This document shows positions 38,062-48,437 of a stretch of DNA of 64,000 nucleotides, piece after piece. Location of the stretch: assembly GCF_000347635.1 (NCBI RefSeq), contig NC_020514.1, positions 2,976,001-3,040,000 of the forward strand. Direction: 5' to 3'. The notes beneath the pieces are model-generated. The model saw nothing but the letters and a program-made list of their open reading frames with translations. It did no database searches and had not been told where the DNA came from. The stretch is from Paraglaciecola psychrophila 170 (GTDB lineage: Bacteria; Pseudomonadota; Gammaproteobacteria; Enterobacterales; Alteromonadaceae). The translations under genes were made by a program, and so were the position numbers. Numbering within the stretch: position 1 is the stretch's first letter; each line of letters starts with the position of its first letter.

Positions 38062-38540
38062 ATTTTTGTTCTTGTCATGTTAATCACTTATTAATTATTG
38101 AATATTCCAATACAAACTAGTAGGAATCTTATGCCAAAACGTTATCTTTTCGATAATAGTTTATAACTTGGCGCATTCGGGTTTGAATAGTCAACTGATG
38201 ATAGACATAGCAAAGTTTACTATTACGAAAACTTACCAAATTCAGCAAATCATCCAGACAGACAATCTTTCATACGGATGATGTTTTGAAGAATCATATA
38301 ATACCAAAATAGTAGGAAATATTTTCATCATTCCTACTATTTTTGGTGTTTCATAATATGTTCAATAAAGATGCATAATTAATAAACAAAACACTGCATG
38401 CTCATGAAATAATTTGACAGGGGTTGAGAATGTTTGGGTACTAAACAACGTAACAACTAAAATATATTCTGCAAATTATCCAGAGCATCAAACGCCTTAT
38501 AATGTATAAATTGATACAATAATGAAACGAAAATGCTTAT
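38062..38540. other. Intergenic region between the YCF48 operon and greA, with a 16-bp inverted repeat
   Basis: About 480 bp without a supportable gene. It should hold the promoter of the YCF48-RND operon. At 38303-38347 ACCAAAATAGTAGGAA pairs with TTCCTACTATTTTTGGT (one bulged base, 12-nt loop). On the minus strand this lies about 195 bp downstream of greA and could be its terminator or an operator; a partial copy (TAGTAGGAAT) occurs near 38118. Confidence 0.55.
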
Positions 38541-39017
38541 CTAAATATATTCCACTGCAATTATCTCAAACTCAACCGTACCCTTAGGTGTTTGAATATT
38601 GACAATGTCGTCTAATGATTTACCAATCAAACCGCGAGCGATAGGAGAACCAACTGAAATCAAGTTATTCTTAATATCAGCTTCATCCTGCCCCACAATT
38701 TGGTAAGTGATTTCTTCATCAGTTTTCAAATTGATGATGGTGACTGTGGTACCAAATATAACCTTGCCATTATTAGTCATTTTAGTGACATCTATAATCT
38801 GTATATTAGACAACTTACCTTCAATATCTTGCAATCGTCCTTCACAAAAACTCTGCTGCTCACGGGCTGCGTGATATTCAGCATTTTCTTTTAAATCGCC
38901 ATGCTCTCTTGCTTCAGCAATAGATTTAACAATTTGAGGTCTCTTTACTGATTTTAAATATTTCAACTCTTCACGGAGCAAGTCTGCTCCTTTCGCTGTC
39001 ATTGGATATAGGGTCAT
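38541..39017 (-). CDS. greA: Transcription elongation factor GreA
   Basis: Reactivates backtracked RNA polymerase by promoting cleavage of the transcript. The 158-aa protein has the N-terminal coiled coil with the catalytic acidic tip region ([25 protein letters not shown], with the Asp-Leu-Lys-Glu-Asn-Ala-Glu core at about residues 41-47) and the C-terminal FKBP-like domain ([14 protein letters not shown]). It starts [14 protein letters not shown], as other GreA proteins do. It lies 108 bp downstream of carB on the same strand, the order found in E. coli (dapB, carAB, greA region). Confidence 0.97.
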   Translation of the reverse strand: MTLYPMTAKGADLLREELKYLKSVKRPQIVKSIAEAREHGDLKENAEYHAAREQQSFCEGRLQDIEGKLSNIQIIDVTKMTNNGKVIFGTTVTIINLKTDEEITYQIVGQDEADIKNNLISVGSPIARGLIGKSLDDIVNIQTPKGTVEFEIIAVEYI

Positions 39018-39125
39018 ATCAACAACTCTCTTATTTTTGTTATTTGACTAAAATTAATGGGTACTAAATTCAACTTTTCAACTAAGGGATAAATTACAAT
39101 GCAATTTATCCCTTAGAGGTCGAGA

Positions 39126-42100
39126 TTAGTAAATACGTGCGTGTAATTCTTGAACTGATGTTACTCGCGCTCTGTCGTCTGCTTTATTAGCATTAACGGT
39201 AGCAAACGCTGCGTTCATAGTAGTGGTGTAAGCCACTTTATTTAATAATGCTTCTTTGCGAATATACACAGAGTCATTAATCGCCTGACGTCCTTCAGTG
39301 GTATTCACAATGTAACAATATTCACCATTTTTAATGGCATCCACAATATTTGGACGTCCCTCGCTAAGTTTATTCACGATTGAACATTCAACACCAGCAT
39401 TATTTAATACCGTTGCTGTACCTTTGGTCGCTTCTAAAGTAAAACCTTTAGACACCATAGCTTGACCAAGTTCGATTACCCGATTTTTATCGTTGAGACG
39501 AACAGATAACAACGCTTTACCACCAACAGGAATAGGCTGACTAGCGCCTAAATTAGCCTTAGCATACGCTTCTTCAAAACTTTCACCCACACCCATGACT
39601 TCACCAGTTGAACGCATTTCAGGGCCAAGTAATGGATCGACACCTTGGAACTTAGCAAAAGGCAGTACCACTTCTTTAACCGAATAAAACGGGGGAATAA
39701 TTTCTTTAGTAATACCTTGTGACACTAGTGACTGGCCTACCATAGCTCTTGCACCAATTTTGGCTAGCGGCATACCGGTGGCTTTTGAGACAAAAGGTAC
39801 CGTTCGCGCAGCACGAGGATTGACTTCAATCAAATACACTTGACCATCTTTCACAGCAAATTGCGTATTCATCAAACCTATAACACCCAACTCCAGTGCC
39901 ATAGCTTTCACTTGCTGTCGCATTACATCTTGCACTTCAGGACTTAAAGAATAAGGAGGCAATGAACAAGCCGAATCACCAGAGTGAACGCCTGCCTGTT
40001 CGATATGCTCCATAATGCCACCGATAACTACATCGGTGCCATCACAAATAGCATCTACGTCCACTTCAATAGCATCGTCTAAAAAGCGGTCTAACAATAC
40101 TGGAGAGTCATTAGATACTTTTACTGCATCGTTTAAGTAGCGTTTAAGGTCGTTAATGTCGTAAACAATTTCCATAGCGCGGCCACCTAAAACGTAGGAA
40201 GGACGAACCACTAATGGGAACCCAATTTTGTCTGCAGCGACTAAAGCTTGTTCCAAATTTCTAACCGTCGCATTAGCTGGCTGCTTAAGGTTAAGTTTAT
40301 TCACCATTTTTTGAAAACGTTCACGGTCTTCTGCTTTATCAATTGCATCAGGTGAAGTACCAATGATAGGCACGCCAGCGGCTTCTAACTCACGGGCTAG
40401 CTTAAGAGGTGTTTGGCCACCGTATTGCACAATCACCCCTTTAGGTTTTTCGATACGCACTATCTCTAATACATCTTCTAAAGTGACTGATTCGAAATAC
40501 AAACGGTCGGAAGTATCGTAATCGGTAGACACTGTTTCTGGGTTGCAATTGACCATAATGGTTTCATAACCATCTTCACGCAATGCCAGTGCCGCATGAA
40601 CACAGCAATAATCAAACTCAATGCCCTGCCCTATGCGGTTTGGACCACCACCTAACACCATAATTTTATCATTGTCAGTTGGGTTAGCTTCACACTCTTC
40701 ATCGTATGTAGAATACATATAAGCGGTGTCGGAGGAAAATTCAGCCGCACAAGTATCTACGCGTTTGTACACAGGATGAATATCAAAACCGCGACGCATT
40801 TCACGCACGTCCGTTTCATCTACACCGGTTAAGTCAGCAATTCTAGAATCGGCAAACCCCTTGCGTTTGAGTATTTTCATCAAATCTTCATCTATCGAAG
40901 ACAATCCAGACGCCTGGACCTGTTGCTCAAGGATGATCAATTCTTCAATCTGCACCAAGTACCATCTATCGATATTAGTTAACTCGAATATTTCATCGAC
41001 TGACATTCCCATGCGCATTGCATCGGCAATATACCAAATACGTTCAGCACCTGGCTCGCGTAATTCACGAACAATGGTGGTTTTTGCCTCTGGCGTAGTA
41101 ATATCAATAATAGAGTCCAGACCATTCACACCTACCTCTAATCCCCGTAACGCTTTTTGTAACGACTCTTGTAAGTTACGACCGATGGCCATTACTTCAC
41201 CTACAGATTTCATTTGTGTGGTTAAACGGTCATTAGCACCAGCAAATTTTTCAAAATTAAATCGTGGTATTTTTGTCACTACGTAATCGATAGTAGGTTC
41301 GAACGAAGCTGGAGTTAGTCCGCCAGTAATATCATTCGCCAATTCATCGAGTGTATAACCTATGGCTAATTTAGCAGCGACTTTCGCAATAGGGAAACCC
41401 GTTGCTTTTGATGCCAACGCAGAAGAACGAGATACTCGAGGGTTCATCTCAATAACCACTAAACGACCTGTTTTTGGATCCACCCCGAACTGAACATTTG
41501 AACCGCCCGTTTCCACGCCGATTTCCCGTAAAACTGCAATGGCAGCGTTACGCATGATTTGAAACTCTTTGTCGGTTAAGGTTTGTGCTGGGGCAACAGT
41601 GATGGAATCACCTGTATGCACACCCATTGGATCAATATTTTCTATGGTACAAACAATAATGACGTTGTCAGCGCTGTCTCTGACCACTTCCATTTCATAT
41701 TCTTTCCAGCCAATCAATGATTCATCAATTAGCAACTCGCTAGTAGGTGATAAGTCTAATCCGCGACGACATATTTCTTCAAACTCTTGTTTATTGTACG
41801 CAATACCGCCACCTGAACCGCCCATCGTGAAGGATGGGCGAATAATACAAGGAAAACCTATACGTGTACTGACATCAAAAGCTTCTTCTAAGGTATGCGC
41901 AATTTCAGCGTATGGGCATTCTAAGCCAATAGACTTCATAGCTTTATCAAATCGCTCTCGGTCTTCTGCTTTATCAATTGCATCTGCCGTGGCACCGATC
42001 ATTTCAACACCAAACTCTGCCAGTACACCGTGTTTATTCAAATCAAGGGCGCAGTTTAAGGCAGTTTGTCCACCCATAGTGGGCAAAATGGCATCAGGAC

Positions 42101-42344
42101 GTTCTTTCTCGATGATCTTTTTCACCACTTCCCAGTGAATTGGCTCAATGTAGGTAGCATCAGCCATTTCCGGATCGGTCATGATAGTGGCTGGGTTTGA
42201 ATTAACCAAGATCACACGAAAACCTTCTTCGCGCAGTGCTTTACAAGCTTGTGCACCTGAATAGTCAAATTCACAAGCTTGCCCTATTACGATAGGGCCA
42301 GCGCCTAAAATCAAGATGCTTTTTATGTCGGTACGTTTTGGCAT
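39126..42344 (-). CDS. carB: Carbamoyl-phosphate synthase large subunit
   Basis: Makes carbamoyl phosphate from bicarbonate, ammonia (from CarA) and two ATP, for arginine and pyrimidine synthesis. The 1072-aa protein has the two homologous ATP-grasp halves: [22 protein letters not shown] opens the first, and the second repeats the synthase signature with [20 protein letters not shown] near residue 560. [27 protein letters not shown] and [27 protein letters not shown] are the paired signatures. The C-terminal MGS-like allosteric domain spans about 935-1072. It lies 61 bp after carA in the same operon. Confidence 0.98.
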   Translation of the reverse strand: MPKRTDIKSILILGAGPIVIGQACEFDYSGAQACKALREEGFRVILVNSNPATIMTDPEMADATYIEPIHWEVVKKIIEKERPDAILPTMGGQTALNCALDLNKHGVLAEFGVEMIGATADAIDKAEDRERFDKAMKSIGLECPYAEIAHTLEEAFDVSTRIGFPCIIRPSFTMGGSGGGIAYNKQEFEEICRRGLDLSPTSELLIDESLIGWKEYEMEVVRDSADNVIIVCTIENIDPMGVHTGDSITVAPAQTLTDKEFQIMRNAAIAVLREIGVETGGSNVQFGVDPKTGRLVVIEMNPRVSRSSALASKATGFPIAKVAAKLAIGYTLDELANDITGGLTPASFEPTIDYVVTKIPRFNFEKFAGANDRLTTQMKSVGEVMAIGRNLQESLQKALRGLEVGVNGLDSIIDITTPEAKTTIVRELREPGAERIWYIADAMRMGMSVDEIFELTNIDRWYLVQIEELIILEQQVQASGLSSIDEDLMKILKRKGFADSRIADLTGVDETDVREMRRGFDIHPVYKRVDTCAAEFSSDTAYMYSTYDEECEANPTDNDKIMVLGGGPNRIGQGIEFDYCCVHAALALREDGYETIMVNCNPETVSTDYDTSDRLYFESVTLEDVLEIVRIEKPKGVIVQYGGQTPLKLARELEAAGVPIIGTSPDAIDKAEDRERFQKMVNKLNLKQPANATVRNLEQALVAADKIGFPLVVRPSYVLGGRAMEIVYDINDLKRYLNDAVKVSNDSPVLLDRFLDDAIEVDVDAICDGTDVVIGGIMEHIEQAGVHSGDSACSLPPYSLSPEVQDVMRQQVKAMALELGVIGLMNTQFAVKDGQVYLIEVNPRAARTVPFVSKATGMPLAKIGARAMVGQSLVSQGITKEIIPPFYSVKEVVLPFAKFQGVDPLLGPEMRSTGEVMGVGESFEEAYAKANLGASQPIPVGGKALLSVRLNDKNRVIELGQAMVSKGFTLEATKGTATVLNNAGVECSIVNKLSEGRPNIVDAIKNGEYCYIVNTTEGRQAINDSVYIRKEALLNKVAYTTTMNAAFATVNANKADDRARVTSVQELHARIY

Positions 42345-42405
42345 GTCACTAATTACTCTACTAATTCTTGTACTTTAAAAGGTGCGTACTTAAATGGTAC
42401 GTGCT

Positions 42406-43551
42406 TTATTGGTTCTGCTGCATCAACGCTATGAAATGATCGAATAATGGCGCTGCATCATGTGGCCCTGGACTAGCTTCTGGATGACCTTGAAAACTAA
42501 AAGCTGGCTTGTCTGTGCGATGAATACCTTGTAAAGATTTATCGAATAACGACACATGAGTCACCTCTAAGGTATCCGGTAAATTACTTTCATCTACCGC
42601 AAAACCATGGTTTTGGCTGGTAATCATCACCCGTTCACCTTTAATATCCTTAACAGGATGGTTAGCACCATGATGACCAAATTTCATTTTGACTGTTTTA
42701 GCACCACTAGCTAAGGCTAATAACTGATGACCTAAACAAATACCAAAAATCGGAATATTAGTTTCTAACAATTGTTTAATTGCGGAAACAGCGTAATCAC
42801 AAGGCTCAGGATCTCCCGGGCCATTTGACAAAAACACCCCATCTGGTTTTAACGCGAGTACTGCTTCTGCAGTTGTTTTGGCCGGCACCACTGTGAGCTT
42901 ACAGCCACGGTCCGCTAACATACGTAAAATATTACGTTTCACACCAAAATCGTAGGCAACCACATGAAATGCGGGGTTATCTAAAGCGGCTTGGTAACCT
43001 TCACCTAACACCCAACTTCCATCTGTCCATTGGTAAGGTTCAGTACAAGTCACTTCTTTGGCTAAATCCATACCTTTGAGACCACCAAAAGCCTTTGCTT
43101 TAGCTAAGGCTAATGATTCATCCAATGGAATGTCATCAAGGGTATTACTGGCAATAATACAGCCACTTTGTGCACCTTTGTCGCGCAAAATTCGTGTCAA
43201 TCTACGGGTATCAATGTCTGCAATACCAAGAATGTTATTTTCTTCAAGATATTCAGATAAGCTCATTTCACTACGAAAATTACTAACAAGAAGTGGTAAG
43301 TCGCGAATAATTAGGCCTTTTGCCCAAACTTTATGTGATTCACAATCTTCGGAGTTTATACCCGTGTTACCGATATGTGGGTAAGTGAGGGTGACAATTT
43401 GTTCTGCGTAAGACGGATCTGTTAGAATTTCCTGATAACCTGTCATAGAGGTATTAAACACTACCTCACCCACTGACACACCAGAAGCTCCAATAGCAGT
43501 ACCTTTAAAGACAGAACCATCTTCAAGTACTAAAAGGGCAGAATTAGCCAA
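42406..43551 (-). CDS. carA: Carbamoyl-phosphate synthase small subunit (glutamine amidotransferase)
   Basis: Supplies ammonia from glutamine to CarB. The 381-aa protein has the N-terminal CPSase small-chain domain ([16 protein letters not shown]) and a C-terminal class I glutaminase domain with nucleophile Cys272 in [19 protein letters not shown] and the His-Glu pair in [11 protein letters not shown]. The start codon is TTG, placed 5 bases after a perfect GGAGG ribosome site; E. coli carA also begins with TTG, so this looks like a conserved translational feature. It is first in the carAB operon, with a candidate sigma-70 promoter about 190 bp upstream. Confidence 0.97.
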   Translation of the reverse strand: MANSALLVLEDGSVFKGTAIGASGVSVGEVVFNTSMTGYQEILTDPSYAEQIVTLTYPHIGNTGINSEDCESHKVWAKGLIIRDLPLLVSNFRSEMSLSEYLEENNILGIADIDTRRLTRILRDKGAQSGCIIASNTLDDIPLDESLALAKAKAFGGLKGMDLAKEVTCTEPYQWTDGSWVLGEGYQAALDNPAFHVVAYDFGVKRNILRMLADRGCKLTVVPAKTTAEAVLALKPDGVFLSNGPGDPEPCDYAVSAIKQLLETNIPIFGICLGHQLLALASGAKTVKMKFGHHGANHPVKDIKGERVMITSQNHGFAVDESNLPDTLEVTHVSLFDKSLQGIHRTDKPAFSFQGHPEASPGPHDAAPLFDHFIALMQQNQ

Positions 43552-43738
43552 ATCAACCTCCAGGTTAGATATTAAACGGTTTTAACCTTGAGCTCTTACT
43601 TTCCAAACAATTAAAAGAGCCCATGAATACCTATATAAACATTTGATTTACATAGGTATTTAGTCAACTTGCAAATCATGAAATGATGAACTACGAACAA
43701 CATCACTAAATTTTGGCAAATCCGGAATATTATACATA

Positions 43739-43767
43739 CAAGGGTGTTTCAGGTCTATTCACAATTA
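43739..43767 (-). promoter_or_regulatory. Candidate sigma-70 promoter of carAB
   Basis: On the minus strand a perfect TATAAT (43739-43744) is preceded, after 17 bp, by TAGACC (43762-43767), 4 of 6 to the -35 consensus. The leader to the carA start would be about 180 nt, long enough for regulatory signals. No convincing ArgR box was identified by eye. Confidence 0.55.
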
Positions 43768-43848
43768 ATAAAATGCATAAATAACCGTTTAACCATACTT
43801 TTTATACATAAGGGTTAAAAGTAGCTATTCACAAGTTATTGAATAGCA

Positions 43849-44652
43849 TCATTTAAAACCCAACACATCTTCCATATCGTATAATCCTGCTGGTTTGTCG
43901 ATAATCCAACTTGCCGCTTTTACGGCTCCTTTTGCAAATGTTAAACGACTTGAAGCTTTATGAGTAATCTCTAACCTTTCACCGATATCAGCAAACAATG
44001 CTGTGTGCTCACCCACTACATCACCAGCCCTAACAGTAGCAAAACCAATCGTTTTATGATCTCGCTCACCGGTGTCACCTTCTCGACCGTACACTGCACA
44101 TTCAGACAAATCCCGTCCAATTTCATCGGCTATTGCCTGCCCAATTGCCATCGCGGTACCCGAAGGTGCATCTTTCTTAAATCGGTGATGAGCTTCTAAA
44201 ATTTCAATATCAGCGGTACCCGCCATAACAGCTGCCGCTTGTCTGACTAAATTAAGCATCAAATTAACACCCACACTATAGTTAGCCGCAAAAACAATAG
44301 GAATATGTTTAGCCGCAGAATCTAACGCCAATTTTTGTTTAGCATTTAATCCTGTCGTACCAATTATTACCGGTTTATTGTGAGCAACACAAAAAGCCAA
44401 ATTTTCAGTGAGTGCATCCGGTAAGGTGAAATCAATCAGCACCTCTATTTGTTCAATATGTAAATATAAATCATCGCAAATCAACAAGTCTTTCTTGCCT
44501 ATTCCAGCGAGCTCTCCCACATCAAATCCCACGAAGTTAGAGCTGGCTCTTACAGCAGCGGCGGTCAATTTGTCACCCGCACTTTGCTCGATTGCTTCGA
44601 TCAAGACTCGGCCCATACGGCCATTGGCGCCGAAAATAGCGATATTACTCAT
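43849..44652 (-). CDS. dapB: 4-hydroxy-tetrahydrodipicolinate reductase DapB
   Basis: NAD(P)H-dependent step of the lysine/diaminopimelate pathway. Of 267 aa, the N-terminal Rossmann motif [16 protein letters not shown] is at residues 6-21. [13 protein letters not shown] and GTTGLNAKQ follow, and the catalytic region [17 protein letters not shown] lies near residues 150-166 (His-His and Lys). The C-terminal [19 protein letters not shown] is typical. The start ATG at 44652 gives the expected [11 protein letters not shown]. It is upstream of carA on the same strand and divergent from the PH-domain gene pair. Confidence 0.97.
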   Translation of the reverse strand: MSNIAIFGANGRMGRVLIEAIEQSAGDKLTAAAVRASSNFVGFDVGELAGIGKKDLLICDDLYLHIEQIEVLIDFTLPDALTENLAFCVAHNKPVIIGTTGLNAKQKLALDSAAKHIPIVFAANYSVGVNLMLNLVRQAAAVMAGTADIEILEAHHRFKKDAPSGTAMAIGQAIADEIGRDLSECAVYGREGDTGERDHKTIGFATVRAGDVVGEHTALFADIGERLEITHKASSRLTFAKGAVKAASWIIDKPAGLYDMEDVLGFK

Positions 44653-44800
44653 AGTGATTTAATCATTTTTAATTAGAGGTTTATATACAGATTGTGCCTG
44701 AATTATGCGTTTGATGCAGTAAAGGCGCAGTGATCTTTTTTATATATCTAACCTCAGCTTCGCATAAGGAGGCCAGCACTTATCTGAAAACTCAGATAGT

Positions 44801-45397
44801 ATGGCTGTATACAACGACCAACATCCCCATTGTTCTCACTCTTTATGGAATGCCATGTTAGAAAATAGTTTCACCAATCCAAGCATCACTATTGCTCACT
44901 TACCAGCAATAGTGAGCCTAGAAAAACAATCTTTATCTGAGCAATATGCACCGTTAAACCGTTTAATCAACTTAGGCTGTACCTTAATTATCTGTGTGTT
45001 GGGTTTGGCTTTTTATTTCCAGCCTTTTATAAACTTACCAAGTGAATTACTTAACTCCCTGCCCTTCGTTATTTGGGCTTCTGCTGTGCTGGGCTTTTTG
45101 TTCACATGGTTAAGTCATGCTCAAGATCAACTAAAATCCTATGCTCTTAGAGAATCAGATTTACATTATTCAAGCGGCCTTTTTTTTAGAAGCGTAGTGA
45201 GTCAACCCATTACTCGTATTCAGCATATCGAGCTAAAACGTGGCCCTATCGAACGAAAAGCCGGTTTAGCAACATTGCAAGTATTCAGTGCAGGAGGTGA
45301 AATGCATACCTTTCAAATACCTGGTTTACCGCTAGAGACCGCTCAGCAACTACGCCAATTTATATTGCAGCATAAAGATGTCGTCAAACATGGATAA
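44801..45397 (+). CDS. Bacterial PH-domain membrane protein, YdbS type
   Basis: A 198-aa inner-membrane protein with two hydrophobic segments (about residues 58-78 and 85-106) followed by one bacterial PH domain (bPH_2/DUF304). The domain reads LKSYALRESDLHYSSGLFFRS, with the conserved RIQHIELKRGPIERKAGLATLQV. Function is unproven; Bacillus relatives YdbS/YdbT protect against certain bacteriocins. An internal ATG at 44855 could be the true start since the first 18 residues are polar and unconserved-looking; both lack a strong ribosome site. Its end overlaps the next gene by 20 bp. Confidence 0.87.
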   Translation: MAVYNDQHPHCSHSLWNAMLENSFTNPSITIAHLPAIVSLEKQSLSEQYAPLNRLINLGCTLIICVLGLAFYFQPFINLPSELLNSLPFVIWASAVLGFLFTWLSHAQDQLKSYALRESDLHYSSGLFFRSVVSQPITRIQHIELKRGPIERKAGLATLQVFSAGGEMHTFQIPGLPLETAQQLRQFILQHKDVVKHG

Positions 45398-47006
45398 ACA
45401 ACCTAATTCAGCGGCTATCGGTAGCACAAGTCTAACTGATAAATTACCAACCCAAGACGATTGGCAAGTTTTATCGCCTGTGGCTATTTTGTATTTCGCT
45501 GTTGGTGTATTCAAACATTTGTTCGGTAATATTATCTATCTGATACCCGCATTAGCGGTAAGCTATAAAAGTATGCTCGAACATCCTTATATCTGGTTTC
45601 CCAGTATTTTAACGGCATTTGCACTATTACTACTTTTCGCATTTGTCAGCTTTAAATTATATCGCTACCGATTAACAGATAACAATATTGAGATACGGTC
45701 GGGGATATTCAGTAAGAAACATTTAAACTTACCGTTTTCCAGAGTACAAAATGTCAAAATAGAACAACCCATTTACTATCGATTTAGCGGCCATGCCTGT
45801 TTGCAATTAGATACAGCTGGTGCAGCTAAAAACGAAGCAAAATTGGTGGCGATAAAATTACATTTTGCTGAACAGCTGAAAACCCGTATTCAGGGCCAAG
45901 CCCAAACCGATGCAACAGATGTCAATCAGGATAATTTAACAGCCAATACTACGGATAGGTTAAATACCACAGTAACTAATCAAGGAAAGCAAGAAAAAGT
46001 ACTTAACCAACGTCAGTTATCTGATTTAATCATTCATGGTATTACTAGCAATAGAATTTGGATTTTTTTGGGCGGGATGGCACCTTTTTACGATAATATA
46101 TTTGAGTCGATTAGCGAATGGTTAACCACCTTAGGAATTGATTTTACCGGATTATTTAGCTTACAAACTCATTCGCTACTTGAGGTAGGTTTGTATGCAT
46201 TGTCACTTACAATGCTCGTCATGTTGGTGTTGGTAAGCTTTTCAGTCATCGGGGCGATTGTAAGCTTCTACGGTTACACCCTGAGTAAACTAGATGATAA
46301 ATACATCAGGCGCAGTGGGTTATTCACTAAACACGAAGTCAGTATGAGTTTAAGTCGTTTGCAAATGATAGTGCAAAAACAGGACTGGTTAGACGTGATA
46401 CTTAAACGTATTAACCTCAATTTTGAACAAAGTAATTCCTTTGGTAAAAATCAAAGCTCATCCGCCACCAGCAATAAAATTATTGTGCCATCGATTAAAC
46501 CCGATGAATGCCAAGCGCTAATCGATGATGCCTATCCTAACAATTCCCTGCATACTTTAATCTTCAATGATGGGTTTGAACCCATTAGTAAGCGTTTTAT
46601 TTTTCGTAATATCGTTTATTTATTAACGCCCATTTGGTTGCTCGCAACATACAACACACTGATAGATGACAAATTGATGATTTCAGCACTGGTAAGCGCA
46701 TTGTTTATTGCTTTATGTGCTTTAGTGTTTTTACGTTGGAAACGCTGGGGCGTCGCCAGAGATGAACAATTTGTGTACATAAGAAAAGGGTTAATCGGCA
46801 TCGATTATTATTGTTTCCCTACCTACAAACTTCAACAGACCCAATTTAAGCAAAATTTATTGATGAAAAAACGTCAATTAGCTTCAGTAAAATTTGTACT
46901 CGCATCCGGCTCATTTAAGGTGCCGCTGATCAGTCAAACGTTAGCCTATGAAATGATTGACGTAGGCCTTTATCAGGTCGAATCAAGTCAAAAATCTTGG
47001 ATGTGA
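45378..47006 (+). CDS. Bacterial PH-domain membrane protein, YdbT type
   Basis: A 542-aa membrane protein with three bacterial PH domains, each preceded by a pair of membrane segments. PH1 is about residues 95-165 (YRLTDNNIEIRSGIFSKKH, FSRVQNVKIEQPIYYRFSG), PH2 about 300-375 (KYIRRSGLFTKHEVSMSLSRLQ) and PH3 about 455-530 (QFVYIRKGLIGIDYYCFPTYK). A low-complexity linker rich in T, N and D lies between PH1 and the second membrane pair. It is coupled to the YdbS-type gene by a 20-bp overlap. The pair is inserted in reverse between dnaJ and dapB. Molecular role unknown. Confidence 0.88.
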   Translation: MSSNMDKQPNSAAIGSTSLTDKLPTQDDWQVLSPVAILYFAVGVFKHLFGNIIYLIPALAVSYKSMLEHPYIWFPSILTAFALLLLFAFVSFKLYRYRLTDNNIEIRSGIFSKKHLNLPFSRVQNVKIEQPIYYRFSGHACLQLDTAGAAKNEAKLVAIKLHFAEQLKTRIQGQAQTDATDVNQDNLTANTTDRLNTTVTNQGKQEKVLNQRQLSDLIIHGITSNRIWIFLGGMAPFYDNIFESISEWLTTLGIDFTGLFSLQTHSLLEVGLYALSLTMLVMLVLVSFSVIGAIVSFYGYTLSKLDDKYIRRSGLFTKHEVSMSLSRLQMIVQKQDWLDVILKRINLNFEQSNSFGKNQSSSATSNKIIVPSIKPDECQALIDDAYPNNSLHTLIFNDGFEPISKRFIFRNIVYLLTPIWLLATYNTLIDDKLMISALVSALFIALCALVFLRWKRWGVARDEQFVYIRKGLIGIDYYCFPTYKLQQTQFKQNLLMKKRQLASVKFVLASGSFKVPLISQTLAYEMIDVGLYQVESSQKSWM

Positions 47007-47010
47007 TAAC

Positions 47011-47040
47011 AAAAAGCCGCTAAATTTAGCGGCTTTTTTA
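47011..47040. terminator. Bidirectional terminator between the PH-domain pair and dnaJ
   Basis: A perfect 28-bp palindrome with AAAAAGCCGCTAAA on the left and TTTAGCGGCTTTTT on the right, ending 22 bp before the dnaJ stop. It can serve both convergent units. Confidence 0.93.
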
Positions 47041-47060
47041 ATATAGCTTGAATGACTTTG

Positions 47061-48203
47061 TTAATTAGTTAAATCATCAAAGAACTTTTTAACACCATCA
47101 AAGAAACCACTTTCTTTTGGGCGGTTTTTAGCAGTATCTTTGCCCGTACCCATAGAATTTTCCAGTTGATCTAACAGTTCTTTTTGACTGGCACTTAAGT
47201 TAACCGGTGTTTCGATGACCACTTTACAAATTAGATCACCTACACTGCCACTGCGAACCGACTTAACACCTTTGTTACGTAACCGGAACATTTTTCCTGT
47301 TTGTGTTTCTGGAGTGACTTTTAATTTCACTTTGCCTTCTAGTGTAGGTACTTCAATCTCACCACCTAGGGCCGCTCGAGTGAAGCTTAAAGGTACCTCG
47401 CAATATAAATTATTGCCTTCGCGGGTAAATATTTTGTGGTCACGAACATGCACTTGAACGTACAAGTCACCTGATGGAGCACCCATTTCACCCGCTTCAC
47501 CTTCACCTGACAAACGAATTCTATCGCCTGTATCAACTCCGGCTGGTACTTTGACTGATAACGTTTTAGTTTTTTCTACGCGACCTTGTCCATGACAAGG
47601 TTTACAAGGGTCAGATATTATTTTGCCTCTACCAGAGCATGTCGGACAGGTTTGCTGAACAGCAAAAAAACCTTGACGCATTTGCACTTGGCCTTGTCCA
47701 TGACAAGTAGGACAAGTCGTTGGACTTGAGCCTTTTTTCGCACCAGATCCGTCACAAACTTCACAACCAGCAAGTGTTGGTACACGAATCTCGACGCTTT
47801 TGCCTTTCACCGCTTCTTCAAGAGATAATTCTAAGTTATAGCGCAGATCGGAGCCTTGACGAGCACGAGATTGACGACCACCGCCCCCACGTCCACCACC
47901 AAATATATCACCGAATACGTCACCAAAAATATCACCAAAGTCTCCACCTTGACCGCCACCACCGCCGCCGCGATTAGGATCGAGGCCAGCATGACCATAT
48001 TGATCATAGGCCGCTCGTTTTTGTGAGTCAGTCAACATTTCGTGCGCTTCTTGCACTTCTTTAAATTTTTCTTCCATAGCTTTATCTCCCTGAGTTCTAT
48101 CTGGGTGATATTTCATCGCTAGGCGCTTGTAAGCCTTTTTTATCTCGCGTTCGGCGGCACTTTTGTCCACACCCAACACTTCATAATAATCTCGCTTCGA
48201 CAT
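47061..48203 (-). CDS. dnaJ: Chaperone protein DnaJ
   Basis: Hsp40 co-chaperone that delivers substrates to DnaK and stimulates its ATPase. The J domain covers residues 1-70 with the HPD motif at 33-35. A glycine/phenylalanine-rich linker follows (about 76-112), unusually glycine-dense. The zinc domain has four CxxCxGxG repeats: [24 protein letters not shown] and CKPCHGQG. The C-terminal substrate-binding domains complete a 380-aa protein of normal length. It lies 234 bp after dnaK, with a terminator-like hairpin in the gap. Confidence 0.97.
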   Translation of the reverse strand: MSKRDYYEVLGVDKSAAEREIKKAYKRLAMKYHPDRTQGDKAMEEKFKEVQEAHEMLTDSQKRAAYDQYGHAGLDPNRGGGGGGQGGDFGDIFGDVFGDIFGGGRGGGGRQSRARQGSDLRYNLELSLEEAVKGKSVEIRVPTLAGCEVCDGSGAKKGSSPTTCPTCHGQGQVQMRQGFFAVQQTCPTCSGRGKIISDPCKPCHGQGRVEKTKTLSVKVPAGVDTGDRIRLSGEGEAGEMGAPSGDLYVQVHVRDHKIFTREGNNLYCEVPLSFTRAALGGEIEVPTLEGKVKLKVTPETQTGKMFRLRNKGVKSVRSGSVGDLICKVVIETPVNLSASQKELLDQLENSMGTGKDTAKNRPKESGFFDGVKKFFDDLTN

Positions 48204-48275
48204 CTCGATTCGTTACCCTGGGGTCTATGGTTACTTATTTTAAATAACAAACATCGTTATTTTTTATAAATTCTT

Positions 48276-48313
48276 AAAACAAACAAGGCGCAGTCAGTGT
48301 GAGCTGCTGCGCC
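48276..48313 (-). terminator. Hairpin between dnaK and dnaJ, terminator or attenuator
   Basis: On the minus strand GGCGCAG pairs with CTGCGCC (arms 48307-48313 and 48287-48293) with a 13-nt loop, followed by TTGTTTGTTTT. It would reduce transcription from dnaK into dnaJ, giving less DnaJ than DnaK. Confidence 0.65.
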
Positions 48314-48437
48314 GAGTTACACTATTGAGTCGCCTCAACAGTCAAGTTATCTAAAAATTTACTTTTTTCGTTCTTCTTTCTACTTCTTCAAACTACAGCG
48401 TCAACCACATCATCATCTTGTGATTTTGTCGCCTGCA

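Noticed and set aside
40861..41286. 141-aa open frame on the plus strand
   Set aside because: Antisense shadow of carB without any recognisable domain.
41569..42138. 189-aa open frame on the plus strand
   Set aside because: Lies wholly antisense to the well-supported carB gene and shows no protein-like features; a codon-usage shadow.
43745..43848. Possible ArgR boxes in the carAB leader
   Set aside because: Several ATGCAT and GAATA fragments occur, but none forms an 18-bp ARG palindrome with adequate match.
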